Source: Brettanomyces bruxellensis
Lineage: Eukaryota; Ascomycota; Pichiomycetes; Pichiales; Pichiaceae
Assembly (NCBI RefSeq): GCF_011074885.1
Contig: NC_054690.1
Location: 2,857,001 to 2,921,000 of the forward strand
DNA length: 64,000 bases
Direction: 5' to 3'
Each line of letters starts with the position of its first letter. Within the stretch, counting starts at the first letter, position 1. Below the pieces are notes generated by a model. It saw only the letters and a program-made list of their open reading frames with translations. It searched no databases and was not told the DNA's origin. This document shows, in pieces, positions 40,301-50,219 of the stretch. The position numbers and the translations under genes are program-made.

Positions 40301-41158
40301 CCTTGTCTGTTCTCTATCGTTGTCTCCCCAACAGTAGCATCTTGCAATTAACTAATAAAAGTAGTTATACTGATTGAAAGAAGTGGGATTTGGGTCTTTT
40401 ATAGTTTAGATAAACAACTTATTTCCAAGCTGATCAGACATGTTTGCGTGTAAACCCATTATTTTCTCATACAAACATTACAATCAAAAAAGGAATGTTA
40501 ATTATGATCTGATGATAACTTACGAAATCTGGCCAAGATTTCATCCTCAATTTGAACTATTAGTTATCGTGAGTGTCATTCGGATATTGAGAGTAGCCGA
40601 TCATATTTGCAATTTTTGGAAAGTAAGTAGGAATATTCTAAAATATTTATTCTAGAGGGTAGTGTGACAAAGATGAAATCGAATTTAAAAGATATACATT
40701 TTTTTTTCGTTATCGGTGTTTTATCAAGGCGACGACTAAATGGAAAAAAATTGTAATCATTAGTGCTTATCTTCAGTTGAGGCAAGAATGTTGTTGCTAA
40801 AATAATCTAGTCCATATGTCTAAATATTTGTGACTTTTTTTTTTCTTCTTGTTCACGAGGAAATTGCCAGAATATACTTCCTAATCAGGAATGTGTCTTC
40901 GGCTATCAAAGTGCCAATTGTATTCATTTGAAGGAAGTTTCAGAGTTCCTTTTTTATTATCTTTCATGATTCTTTTTAAAATATTTGGACAGAGTCTTGA
41001 TAGTGGTATAATTCCAACAATTTAAATCAAGAGGTGTATCAAAAAGCCCAAACAAGTGCTCTTGATCATCTCGGCAATGCAGCATCAATAAATCTCTTAC
41101 TGCAGTTGAGATAATCCAAGATCCTGGAATTCTCTTTTCGATAACATACTTCTTCTGA

Positions 41159-41168
41159 TATATAAAAG
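41159..41168 (+). promoter_or_regulatory. TATA box of the HOL1-like gene
   Basis: TATATAAAAG lies 101 bp upstream of the ATG at 41260, at normal yeast spacing. A three-codon upstream ORF (41186-41197) follows it. Confidence 0.65.
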
Positions 41169-41185
41169 CCCGGTGTGTGACCTAA

Positions 41186-41197
41186 ATGATACTTTGA
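41186..41197 (+). promoter_or_regulatory. Short upstream ORF in the HOL1-like leader
   Basis: ATG ATA CTT TGA encodes Met-Ile-Leu-stop, 62 bp before the main ATG. S. cerevisiae HOL1 is known to carry a short inhibitory uORF that responds to polyamines; the peptide here is different and shorter. Its presence in the mRNA depends on the transcription start. Confidence 0.4.
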
Positions 41198-41259
41198 ATT
41201 GAACTTTAAATTTTTCTTCAAAGGTATACCTAAAAGAATAAAGTTTTAGCATAGTAAAA

Positions 41260-42951
41260 ATGAGTGAGATTAATTTTGATGCAATTCCTGGAACTTCACA
41301 TTTGGTGGATACTGAAGAGACCTTTAGTGGAATTAAAGCGGAGAAAAAGAATGGTATTATTTTAATTCCAACGCCATCAGATGATCCTAACGATCCCCTT
41401 TGTTGGAAGTATTCAAGAAAATTATGGAACGTTTTTTCTTTGGTTCTCTATTGTTATGGAGGCAGTGTTCCTGGTTGTGTGTTATACTCTATTATCACTG
41501 ATATTTCCAAAGCACCAGGAGTTAACATATCTGTTGCACAGCTAAATCAAGGTACTGGATATTCTTTTCTCTTTTTAGGACTTGGAAATTTGTTCTGGTT
41601 GCCAATGGCAGAGCAATATGGCAAGAGACCAATATATCTTCTGTCTATGATTGGTGTTGTTGGATTTAATATATGGATGCCATATATTCATGAAAACGGC
41701 TCTTGGATTGCTTCCCGGATACTCCACGGCTTTTTCTATGCACCTATTGAATCTTTACCCGCTATTTCAATTGCTGATATGTTTTTTGAGCATGAGAGAG
41801 CCACTTACATGGGTGTGTATGGAGTTGCTTTATTTTCGTCAAATTATGCCGCTCCTATGCTTGCTGGGCTTGTTAATCAGGCTATTGGCTGGGAATGGAC
41901 AATTAAAATTGCAGTCATATTTGCCGCTGTTTGTACCATTGCCATGTTCTTCTTTATGGAAGAGACGAGATATGATAGAAAACTTCGTGTAACAAGAAAT
42001 TCTAAAGGTTGCATTGTAACTGCCATTACTTCTAGAGGAGAGGAAAAAAATCCTGAAGTTGTGAATACTGTCAGAAAGGATAATAGTAATGATTTAGACA
42101 CTTGTGAAACTACAGCGGATAATTTAGCAAATCAAACATCGATTATTGAGGTTGACGATGACATTGAATATCCTCCACCCAAGACTTTCAAGGAGAAGCT
42201 CTCTTTGACCGGTGGATTTCAGAAAGAAAATCACCTTAAAGACTACTTTAGCATGCCCTTTAAAATGCTGCAATTTCCAATTGTCCTATACTCCGGATTT
42301 CTTTATGGTTCATCGTTGTTTTTTTACTCCATCTTGAATACTACTGAGTCTATTGTTTTGAGCGGAGAACCGTATAATTTTTCTTCTGCTAGTTGTGGTT
42401 TGGCTTATGCTTCCGCAGTTATATTTGTCTTCATCTGCTACCCAGCAGCCGGTTGGAGTACTGATTGGTTGAAGATTAGGTTTGCTAGAAAGCATAATGG
42501 CGTTTCGCAAGCTGAGGATAGACTTTGGATTTTACTTCTGTACATGTTTTTAGGTCCAAGTTCTCTAATATTATGGGGTGTTGGTGCAGCTCATTATATT
42601 CATTGGTTTGGTGTTATAATTGGGTTAGGTCTTATGGCAGGATTATGTGTTGTTGGTTGCGTTTCTTCCGTGACATACACACTTGATTGTTACCCTCAAT
42701 TGAATATGGCAGCAATGACTATTGTTGTCATTATCAGAAATACGATGAACTTCGCTTTGGACTACGGCATCACACCATTTTTGGATAACGTAGGAATGCA
42801 AAATACGTTCATTGCATGTGCCTTCATTTGTATGTTCTGTATTGGAACATTCTTCGTTATGATGAAAACGGGCTTATTCTGGCGCAGGAAGACGGCTCAT
42901 GCATACTGGAAACTTATTGCAGATTACAGATCACGTGGCGTTATTAGTTAG
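41260..42951 (+). CDS. HOL1: Major facilitator transporter, Hol1-like (DHA1 type)
   Basis: Encodes 563 residues; S. cerevisiae Hol1 has 586. About 12 membrane helices with a long hydrophilic loop (about residues 235-320) between the two halves. The N-terminal GIILIPTPSDDPNDPLCW matches the Hol1-type pre-helix motif. The cytoplasmic ARKHNGVSQAEDRLW and the following GPSSLILWGVGAAH resemble the equivalent Hol1 loop and helix. Motif A appears as MAEQYGKRP. Hol1 in S. cerevisiae is a high-affinity polyamine and cation transporter; polyamine transport here is inferred from family only. Other DHA1 drug-type exporters are the alternative. Confidence 0.78.
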   Translation: MSEINFDAIPGTSHLVDTEETFSGIKAEKKNGIILIPTPSDDPNDPLCWKYSRKLWNVFSLVLYCYGGSVPGCVLYSIITDISKAPGVNISVAQLNQGTGYSFLFLGLGNLFWLPMAEQYGKRPIYLLSMIGVVGFNIWMPYIHENGSWIASRILHGFFYAPIESLPAISIADMFFEHERATYMGVYGVALFSSNYAAPMLAGLVNQAIGWEWTIKIAVIFAAVCTIAMFFFMEETRYDRKLRVTRNSKGCIVTAITSRGEEKNPEVVNTVRKDNSNDLDTCETTADNLANQTSIIEVDDDIEYPPPKTFKEKLSLTGGFQKENHLKDYFSMPFKMLQFPIVLYSGFLYGSSLFFYSILNTTESIVLSGEPYNFSSASCGLAYASAVIFVFICYPAAGWSTDWLKIRFARKHNGVSQAEDRLWILLLYMFLGPSSLILWGVGAAHYIHWFGVIIGLGLMAGLCVVGCVSSVTYTLDCYPQLNMAAMTIVVIIRNTMNFALDYGITPFLDNVGMQNTFIACAFICMFCIGTFFVMMKTGLFWRRKTAHAYWKLIADYRSRGVIS

Positions 42952-43502
42952 ATTTTCCGTACTTATCTTTCCGGTATGCTACTTTTCGATTTTTTATCGT
43001 TTTATGTTGATGAATTTTTCTTCATGGGAATCGGTAAAGGGGAAATTGATCTTTAGGTCTTTACCTTAATAATATTAATTTCTGCAACCGTTGGAAACGC
43101 TGTACTGAGTCACATTCTAAAAATTATTTTTATAGTATTTCATTAGAGCAGGTTATTCAATCGATGCTAATTGTTCATGATGAAGTGATCTATCATAAGT
43201 TACCATAATAAATTAAATTCCAATAAAAAATATAGTATCAATGAACATCTATGACTCGTAATATTTACAATGTAGCAAAAAGACAAAAGAGTATGGATCA
43301 TTTTGTTTTTTCGATAAAAAATGTTATTTCTGGTACTTACCACTCCTCCTGCTTTACCCTAGGCGCTGAACACGCGAATGCCGCAAAAATCCTTTTTTTT
43401 TCGTTATTCTACCTTATCTGTTAAAAGACCTAGTTAAAAAGTACATCAATATTCTAAAAAGGGACCGAACGGTCAGAAGTTTTCATCTTTAAAAAGGGAC
43501 AG
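42952..43502. other. Spacer HOL1-like to RhoGEF
   Basis: About 550 bp. Just before the next ATG lie an 11-bp direct repeat TAAAAAGGGAC (43455-43465 and 43490-43500) and, between the copies, the inverted repeat GACCG-AA-CGGTC (43463-43474). Confidence 0.6.
43463..43474. promoter_or_regulatory. Inverted repeat GACCGAACGGTC
   Basis: Five-bp arms GACCG/CGGTC around AA, 28 bp before the first RhoGEF ATG and overlapping one copy of an 11-bp direct repeat. Could be a dimer binding site; position suggests the core promoter if the real start is the internal Met codon 28. Confidence 0.35.
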
Positions 43503-45698
43503 ATGTACCTTCAATTTTTTTTAATTTTTATGATTCAATACTTTTTGTTCTCTCCTGTATCACTGAATGCAAAGTCAGTTAAAATGAGGGTGATGATTTG
43601 CGATCAAAGAAGAAAAAGTAATGAAAGTGGTTCTATTACTCTTGTTTCTACGGGTCATTCCTTAAAAAAAAATAGTATCAATAGCACTATAAATAAAATC
43701 GAAGATTATACCTGTTCTTCCGAGTTATCCACAAGACCGGTCAGCTCCAGCACAGTTGATTTGGAGTCCTACAGAACATGTACAGAGGGATCTCAGAAAT
43801 TAGGATCTACCTTAGAATCCCCTATGGAACAGAATGCAAGTTTAAAAAGCGATACTTCTCTGAATGTGCATAAAGATGAGTCTAATAAAAAGTCTACAGT
43901 TACCACAAGCGCCATAACTTCCACACCCAGTGATGTTATTCGTAGGTGTTTTGCTAGACAGAAACAGGTTAAAGAGCTTCTAAACACTGAAATGATATAT
44001 ATTCAATCGCTGACAGTGCTAAATACAACATATATACAGGGCATGATGGCCGATCTTGAAACGCCAATTTATTTCAGAAAGTTTAAAGATTCAATTGAAA
44101 ATATGATTATGTCCCACAAGAAGTTTCTCGAGGAAATCACACGGATTTATATTCTTTGGGGAAAAAGTGCTACCAGTACGTTAGACTCGCTTGAAAATAA
44201 CCCAATCACCTCACCCGATTATGAAAACTTCCAAATGCCATTTAATGAAGTACCATACTTGAAAAATATTCTCACACTAATATCTGAGAAGGCAATCGAT
44301 GTTCCCTATTACTGTACATACTGCTCTTTAATGAGTCGTGTTCTCGGCTTTTCTAAAGGAAAGAACATTGAAAAGTACAAACGACTTTCAATCAAAATAG
44401 TGAATGATTACATAGTAAGGCATGCTGAAACTGAAATGCCAGAATATATGATAAGTCAGGCATTGGATACACGTTTCATATCCTTGATTCAAATGCCAAC
44501 TGCAAGAATTACCCGTTACGCTCTTATTGTCAGATCTCTTCTTGATAAAATGAAAGACGATGACGCTTTGAATGAGGTTGGTACACTAGGAGAAAGAGTC
44601 ATCGACGAACTTGCTGAAAAGTGTCTTGATGTAAATTCATATATTGGCAGAGCGCAAGAGAAGCAAAATAAAATGAAACTCTTTGAACAAATCACAGGTG
44701 GTTGTATTGAGAAGATGATGGGTAAATTATTTTTGGACAATCTCGGAGCCCCAGAATTTGTTGGTGGCTATGGAGTTATATGGATGCAAAACAACCAATT
44801 ATATTACGAACCGCTTGCAATTTTTTTGTTTAAAACCCACATTGTATGCATAAAGCTTCATCAAATAAGGGGACCTCAAGTTGTCTTTCTAATACCTCTT
44901 ATATCCATTTTAAACAATTTTAGAAGAGAAGAAATCATGGCTACAAAAATGTACACGAAATATCCCTTTCAGATAAAAATAAGGTTTGAGAATCGTTTTA
45001 GAGAACATGAAATAGTTTTGATATTCCCATCAAATTATGAGATGCATATGTGGGAAGTTAAATTAAACCAATTTGTTCAGCAGTTAAAGCGTCGGCTTCC
45101 GACACAATATTATCCATATTCAAACTTAGTTCAGCAGTACTATGAAAGTTTAGAAAGTGGTCTTCCATTTGTTCTTAGAGTCAGTTGCCCGAATGACCTT
45201 GACTGGTACAAAAAGTGCGGAAAAGGTGAGCAAAATCCTGATGCTACTATATTTATTGTCAGACACTTCCTTACCAGAATAAATCGTTGTGATCAGAGAG
45301 AAATAATAATGGCGTCCAAAGAATTGGCCTATAAATCCACAATACTGATTTATATCCGTAGGGACCACCGTACCCTCTTAGAAAAAGAACTTGGGGCATT
45401 ATGGTCAAAAGAATTGCCTTTATACCACCTTGAAGGAGGCTTATTCGTGCAGAGTACATCGATGATGAACTTGAAGACTAAAATTAGTACGGAAACACAA
45501 TCCCTTTTTTCGCATTTCAGTCTCAGTACTCAGAAGTTGAAGAAACAAAAATTCAAGGAGAGTTTCTCGAGTGGTATTAGGAATATTGTGAAGCCACATC
45601 CGAGAATTGATTTCGCAACCCCGCAAATTAAAAAAAGAAGTGCTTCCCATAACCATTTGGTTCAAAAGTTTATTGGATGGGCCAAAGAACGTAAGTAG
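43503..45698 (+). CDS. Dbl-homology Rho-type guanine nucleotide exchange factor
   Basis: Encodes 731 residues. A DH domain spans about 150-395: CR1-like KQVKELLNTEMIYIQSL, and CR3-like LIQMPTARITRYALIVRSLL near 325-345, the most diagnostic stretch. A PH-like region follows (about 425-545), ending at MHMWEVKLNQF. The last 180 residues show no domain I can name, and no full citron-homology domain as in Rom1/Rom2. Such proteins load GTP on Rho or Cdc42 for cell-wall or polarity control. Oddity: the first 23 residues are strongly hydrophobic and signal-peptide-like, which does not suit a cytosolic GEF. Met28 (43584) may be the true start. Confidence 0.75.
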   Translation: MYLQFFLIFMIQYFLFSPVSLNAKSVKMRVMICDQRRKSNESGSITLVSTGHSLKKNSINSTINKIEDYTCSSELSTRPVSSSTVDLESYRTCTEGSQKLGSTLESPMEQNASLKSDTSLNVHKDESNKKSTVTTSAITSTPSDVIRRCFARQKQVKELLNTEMIYIQSLTVLNTTYIQGMMADLETPIYFRKFKDSIENMIMSHKKFLEEITRIYILWGKSATSTLDSLENNPITSPDYENFQMPFNEVPYLKNILTLISEKAIDVPYYCTYCSLMSRVLGFSKGKNIEKYKRLSIKIVNDYIVRHAETEMPEYMISQALDTRFISLIQMPTARITRYALIVRSLLDKMKDDDALNEVGTLGERVIDELAEKCLDVNSYIGRAQEKQNKMKLFEQITGGCIEKMMGKLFLDNLGAPEFVGGYGVIWMQNNQLYYEPLAIFLFKTHIVCIKLHQIRGPQVVFLIPLISILNNFRREEIMATKMYTKYPFQIKIRFENRFREHEIVLIFPSNYEMHMWEVKLNQFVQQLKRRLPTQYYPYSNLVQQYYESLESGLPFVLRVSCPNDLDWYKKCGKGEQNPDATIFIVRHFLTRINRCDQREIIMASKELAYKSTILIYIRRDHRTLLEKELGALWSKELPLYHLEGGLFVQSTSMMNLKTKISTETQSLFSHFSLSTQKLKKQKFKESFSSGIRNIVKPHPRIDFATPQIKKRSASHNHLVQKFIGWAKERK

Positions 45699-45906
45699 AA
45701 TTTTTGAATTTTGAAGACACCCACCAATTAGTAAGTGTTTCAATACAGTAATATTTATTTCTATAATCCTACAGGAATCCTGCAAAAGAAACTAATTTAT
45801 TATACTCAAGTTGATGCTTATTTTAAACAATTTATTACGAAACAAAGAATAAAAGGTATAATATCATTTATTATTTATTGTAGTTAATTATATTAATCTT
45901 AAATTT

Positions 45907-46275
45907 TCATCCCATTGTCGTATATTTTGGCTTTGCTTTTTCCTTTGGTGGGTTGCTCCGTCTTTTTCTTAGTTCCCGAGCGCTCGACTTGGCCCTTCTC
46001 AGTTCTCCTTCCCTCAAAATCTTAGGGATCACTGTAGTATCAACAGAATCGAACTTACCAAACTCCTCCTCTAAAACCTGCTTTGATGCTTCATGTATTT
46101 CTCCTTCAGTGCCGTTACCTGTAACCGGTGTATACACAATAAAACTTGATATGACGTCAGAAATGGGAACCGTCTTGTCGCCAGACGCCCATTTCTTGTA
46201 TGCGTCCACAGAATCCAAAAAGACGGAGAAATCACTCTTTGAGCCACGGTAGAATACTTTAAAAACTTCAGGCAT
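45907..46275 (-). CDS. SRP14: Signal recognition particle subunit Srp14
   Basis: Encodes 122 residues; S. cerevisiae Srp14 has 146. Srp14 binds the Alu domain of the SRP RNA and helps arrest elongation during targeting to the ER. The N-terminus matches the SRP9/14 fold (VFKVFYRGSKSDFSVFLDSV), the centre has a strand-type SSFIVYTP, and the tail is Lys/Arg-rich (RELRKRRSNPPKEKAKPK), as in Srp14. The start at 46273-46275 is the first ATG in frame. It converges with the RhoGEF gene across about 208 bp and diverges from MGM1. Confidence 0.88.
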   Translation of the reverse strand: MPEVFKVFYRGSKSDFSVFLDSVDAYKKWASGDKTVPISDVISSFIVYTPVTGNGTEGEIHEASKQVLEEEFGKFDSVDTTVIPKILREGELRRAKSSARELRKRRSNPPKEKAKPKYTTMG

Positions 46276-46918
46276 AACCGATTAAAAATGTATCGTTATT
46301 TGTAGTTGCGTATATATTGCTCCTCTTAGTTCTGGCCTAGTGTTTTGAAATGCTTAAAAATATATTTATTCAATTCACAATATTTAAGAAAAAAAGTTTT
46401 ATGAAAGACATTTGCAAAGAATACAATAATCGGTGAGCCACGAGCCATTTATATACTACATAAAATGCTTCAAATACTGCCCCACAAAATAAAAATAACT
46501 GTGTGGTTGTCATGACTCCCGGAAATATTCGGGTAGTCCGATCAAAAAAAAGTGGTTCCCGATGACTGAATGCGTCTTTCTATGGGGTTCTGTGTCTGTT
46601 TTGCTGTTATGTGATCTTTTTCCGAAAGAGATGTATTGAAGCGTCATAAACAATTTCTTGTCCAATATTCTTGTATTTCTTATGTTTTTTAAAATTCCCC
46701 TTCCCCACAGGTAATTTTTGAAATGCAACTTTCCCCGCCAATTCGTTTCAATTAGGGTGTGGATGGGTAGAAAAATGCGCGAAGAAAACCAAGGAGCGCC
46801 TACTAGGGGAAAAATATGAATAGATGGACAGACAGAGGCTTTACCATGATTCAAAAATGCACAAAACGTACTTCACCGTTTTCAATTCACGCTTGATTTA
46901 AGTTCTAGATGCTGCATT
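46276..46918. other. Divergent spacer SRP14 / MGM1
   Basis: About 640 bp with no supported gene. An upstream ATG at 46909 opens a 12-codon ORF that overlaps the MGM1 start. Confidence 0.55.
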
Positions 46919-46947
46919 ATGGGGCGTCTAATGTTAGGTTATATTAG
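46909..46947 (+). promoter_or_regulatory. Overlapping upstream ORF at the MGM1 start
   Basis: ATG at 46909 starts a 12-codon frame ending with TAG at 46945-46947. It overlaps the MGM1 ATG (46919) in another frame, and also the next in-frame MGM1 Met (46931). If transcription starts upstream of 46909 it would compete with MGM1 initiation. Confidence 0.45.
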
Positions 46948-49600
46948 ATTTCCGCAGAAGAGCAATATTGTTAGACGACATGGCTTTCTTTTCTGCCAAC
47001 GGTCGCTTTCAACATTTTCCGGTAGAACCTTTCTTCATGCTGACGGTATTCCAAAAACACCATTTCTGCTAACTACGAGGATTGCATTCACATGCAGGAA
47101 AATGTCATCCCTTCAAACTTGTACAGCAGTAAGGACAATATCCATTGGTAGTTTTGGCAAATTTGCTGGTAGGGCGATAAAGCTTCCTGCCTATATTGGA
47201 GGTGGTATTGCCGCCGTTGGATCATATGTTATCTATAAATTGGAGGAAGCCCATGAATACGCATCTACAAAATTGGAAAAATTCAAGTCCTTTGGCCAAA
47301 ATATAAGGAATATGATAGAAACTGCGTTTGAGGATTCAAATGGTAATGACAATAACGATGAGAATAATGATAATAATAAGCATAGCACCTCATCCGGTGG
47401 GCCTGCCGCTGGTGGAGGTGTGGGAATGGTTGCACTAAATACTTCCACATCCTCTGAGAATGATGATGGTGTTACCTCTGATGAAGATGATAATGATTTA
47501 AATGAGCAAGATCAGCGATTAGATGATGCCATGGTAAATCTTACTAAACAAATGATAGAAATAAGAAGCCTTTTAATGAGTGTTGATGGGTCAAATATGC
47601 TAACGTTGCCATCGATTGTTGTGGTTGGATCTCAGAGCTCTGGAAAATCATCTGTTCTTGAGTCTATTGTCGGCCAGGAATTCCTTCCAAAAGGCTCAAA
47701 CATGGTTACAAGGCGCCCAATCGAACTCACTCTTGTAAATGATCAGTCACAAGCAGCTGAAGTTGCTGAGTTTCCTGCTCTAAAGATGTATAACCTGACT
47801 GATTTCCAGCAAGTGGAAAAGATCTTGCGGGATTTGAATCTGGCCGTTCCGGATGATGAGGCTGTATCCAACGATCCAATTCAGTTGACGATAAAGTCTC
47901 CAAATGTTCCTGATCTTTCATTAGTTGATCTTCCGGGATATATACAGATAGAAGCTGCAGATCAGCCCACAAGCTTAAAGGAAAAGATTCGTGAAGTTTG
48001 TGATAGGTACCTTGCAGAGCCCAATATTATATTGGCTATAAGCGCCGCAGATGTTGATCTAGCGAATTCTTCTGCATTGCGGGCGGCTAAAAAGGCTGAT
48101 CCAAAGGGTGAACGAACAATAGGTGTGATTACGAAGCTTGATTTAATATCTCCTGAAGAAGGCAAAGGCCTACTTACAAATCGTCGGTATCCGCTCAGGA
48201 TGGGTTATGTTGGTGTGATAACTAAAGCGCCTAATGCTGGCTCCATATTTAGAAGGGCAACAGGAGTTCAGGCCTACGTTGCACAGCAGAAATTTGAAAG
48301 ATCATTTTTCAAAGATAACAGTGGTGTGTTCGCTGATACTAGTATTGGTACACACATTTTAAAGAAAAGGTTAATGAGAGTTTTAGAGACATCAATGGCA
48401 AGAGCACTAAAGCCAATGCATGATAAAGTTGCTAATGAACTTGAGGAAACCAGTTACCAGTTCAAGGTTGAATTTAATGATCGCGACCTTACTAGTGAAA
48501 AATACATGGCACAAACGATTGATAATTTAAAGCTCGCTATTAAAGAATTTAGTGAGAGATTTGGTCGTCCGGAACTGAAGTCTTTACTTCGTTCGGAACT
48601 GGATCAGAAGGTCCTCGATCTTTTGGCTCAGAGATATTGGAATAAGTCACCCATTTCAAAGAAACAGGGTGTAAACGATAAAGCACAAAGTATGCACGTC
48701 AAATTATCAGAGCCAGCCATCGAAGAGTTATCTGATGCGTCCTCCGATGATAGTTATTGGAGGAGAAAGCTGGAACTTTCTACTGCCAGCTTAACTAAAT
48801 CTGGAGTTGGTAGAATGTCAACTACATTAGTAAGTGATGCTCTCCTAACTGAAATAAATGTCATGCTTGATAATTCCGAAATTCGTACGCACCCTGGCAT
48901 TAAAGAAGCTATTCGAGATGCGGCTGTTGCAGTTTTGAGTAAGAAATTCAACTCAACGTCGGATCAGGTTGAGAACTGTATTAAGCCTTATAAGTATGAA
49001 ATTGACGTGGAGCCGAGAGAGTGGAGTATAAGCCGGAATCATTCTCTTGGATTGATTAGGGAAGAGTTCAAACAGTGTAAAAAAAGATTCCATGACATCA
49101 AGAAAACTGTTGGTGGAAATAAACTAAAACAAATTATGACATATCTTGAAAACGAAAAGAATGATGTTGGAAGGGCTTTATCCGAAGAAAACATTGGTTT
49201 TAGTCCGGGTTTGTTACTACGAGGAAAGGAAGCATTGTTTCTCAGAGACAGAGCTTCGCTTCTTTCCATGCGCATGAAGTTTCTTCGTGGTTCTTCTTGT
49301 AAATATAAGAACAGTAAGTACAAGTGTCCTGAAGCATTTATGGATGTCGTTGCTGATAAATTGACGCAGACTGCTGTTTTATTTTTGAATGTGGAGCTTT
49401 TGAGTGATTTTTATTACAGCTTTCCACGGGAGCTAGAAGATAAACTTAGTTCCAGTTTAACTAAGGATCAAGTCGATGCATATGCGAAAGAGGATCCAAA
49501 GATCAAAAGGCATATTGAATTACAGGAAAGGAAGCAATTATTAGAGCTTGCATTGAACAGAATTGAGGACGTAATGGCATTGAGGAAGCAAATTTCATAA
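46919..49600 (+). CDS. MGM1: Mitochondrial dynamin-like GTPase Mgm1/OPA1
   Basis: Encodes 893 residues; S. cerevisiae Mgm1 has 902. It fuses mitochondrial inner membranes and shapes cristae. A basic presequence of about 75 residues leads to a hydrophobic anchor near 88-106 (LPAYIGGGIAAVGSYVIY). A second, Gly/Ala-rich region near 159-172 (GGPAAGGGVGMVAL) sits where the rhomboid protease Pcp1 cuts the long form. The dynamin GTPase has P-loop GSQSSGKSS at 237-245, DLPG at 337-340 and TKLD near 403. Middle and effector regions extend to a helical C-terminus. An Asn/Asp-rich linker (about 140-200) is longer than I expect. Confidence 0.95.
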   Translation: MGRLMLGYIRFPQKSNIVRRHGFLFCQRSLSTFSGRTFLHADGIPKTPFLLTTRIAFTCRKMSSLQTCTAVRTISIGSFGKFAGRAIKLPAYIGGGIAAVGSYVIYKLEEAHEYASTKLEKFKSFGQNIRNMIETAFEDSNGNDNNDENNDNNKHSTSSGGPAAGGGVGMVALNTSTSSENDDGVTSDEDDNDLNEQDQRLDDAMVNLTKQMIEIRSLLMSVDGSNMLTLPSIVVVGSQSSGKSSVLESIVGQEFLPKGSNMVTRRPIELTLVNDQSQAAEVAEFPALKMYNLTDFQQVEKILRDLNLAVPDDEAVSNDPIQLTIKSPNVPDLSLVDLPGYIQIEAADQPTSLKEKIREVCDRYLAEPNIILAISAADVDLANSSALRAAKKADPKGERTIGVITKLDLISPEEGKGLLTNRRYPLRMGYVGVITKAPNAGSIFRRATGVQAYVAQQKFERSFFKDNSGVFADTSIGTHILKKRLMRVLETSMARALKPMHDKVANELEETSYQFKVEFNDRDLTSEKYMAQTIDNLKLAIKEFSERFGRPELKSLLRSELDQKVLDLLAQRYWNKSPISKKQGVNDKAQSMHVKLSEPAIEELSDASSDDSYWRRKLELSTASLTKSGVGRMSTTLVSDALLTEINVMLDNSEIRTHPGIKEAIRDAAVAVLSKKFNSTSDQVENCIKPYKYEIDVEPREWSISRNHSLGLIREEFKQCKKRFHDIKKTVGGNKLKQIMTYLENEKNDVGRALSEENIGFSPGLLLRGKEALFLRDRASLLSMRMKFLRGSSCKYKNSKYKCPEAFMDVVADKLTQTAVLFLNVELLSDFYYSFPRELEDKLSSSLTKDQVDAYAKEDPKIKRHIELQERKQLLELALNRIEDVMALRKQIS

Positions 49601-50219
49601 CTTGTATTAAGAACATTTCCTGTTGTAAAGATTAATGAAAACTAGATATATGCAACTACTTATTGTAATAAATTCTAGGACCGTGGAAACTTCATGGTCG
49701 AAGCAATAGGTATATGTTAAATACTTTCAATCTCGTATTTAAGGTTTATAAGAAGTATGATTAGTCATACATTTTAGTGAATGAATGAATTATTATAAAG
49801 AAGTTCATTCTTTAAAAAGCATGGATCGAAGCATAGTATTTTGAAAGAAGAAAAAAAAAAAATCATTTCTACGATTTGAAAGTGTATCCATCACATTGGC
49901 GTGAATGCGGCATGCTACTCCTTCTTCTACCATCAGTTGAAAAAGTTTTTTGCTCGCCTATTTTAATTATTTTTTTTATACCTTCAATGGCCTAAGTAAG
50001 AAACACAGTCAGTCGTCTTCCTCTTAAACCAAATTTCCATCGTCTCACAACTCACAGACATTCTCCCCTAAAAACGAAAGCAGTAACAAATATATACATA
50101 TTTTCTTTTTTATCTTAAATCTCCCTGCTATTAATAAAAGTTTAAAAAGGCTGGGAAGATCTACTGCTGAGCATATTCACTCCGTTCAAGTAAATTCTTC
50201 AAAGAAGAGAAAGTAAAAG
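49601..50219. other. Spacer MGM1 to SRP1
   Basis: About 620 bp with a poly-A run near 49850-49861 and T-rich tracts near 49970. Consistent with promoter DNA for the highly expressed SRP1. No gene. Confidence 0.6.

Larger units (their letters stand above)
40301..41259. other. Divergent spacer amidase / HOL1-like transporter
   Basis: About 960 bp. One GATAAG-type site (CTTATC, 40766-40771) sits midway between the two starts. T-rich tracts lie near 40698 and 40836. A TATA box for the plus-strand gene is at 41159. A single GATA site is weak evidence for shared nitrogen control. Confidence 0.55.
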
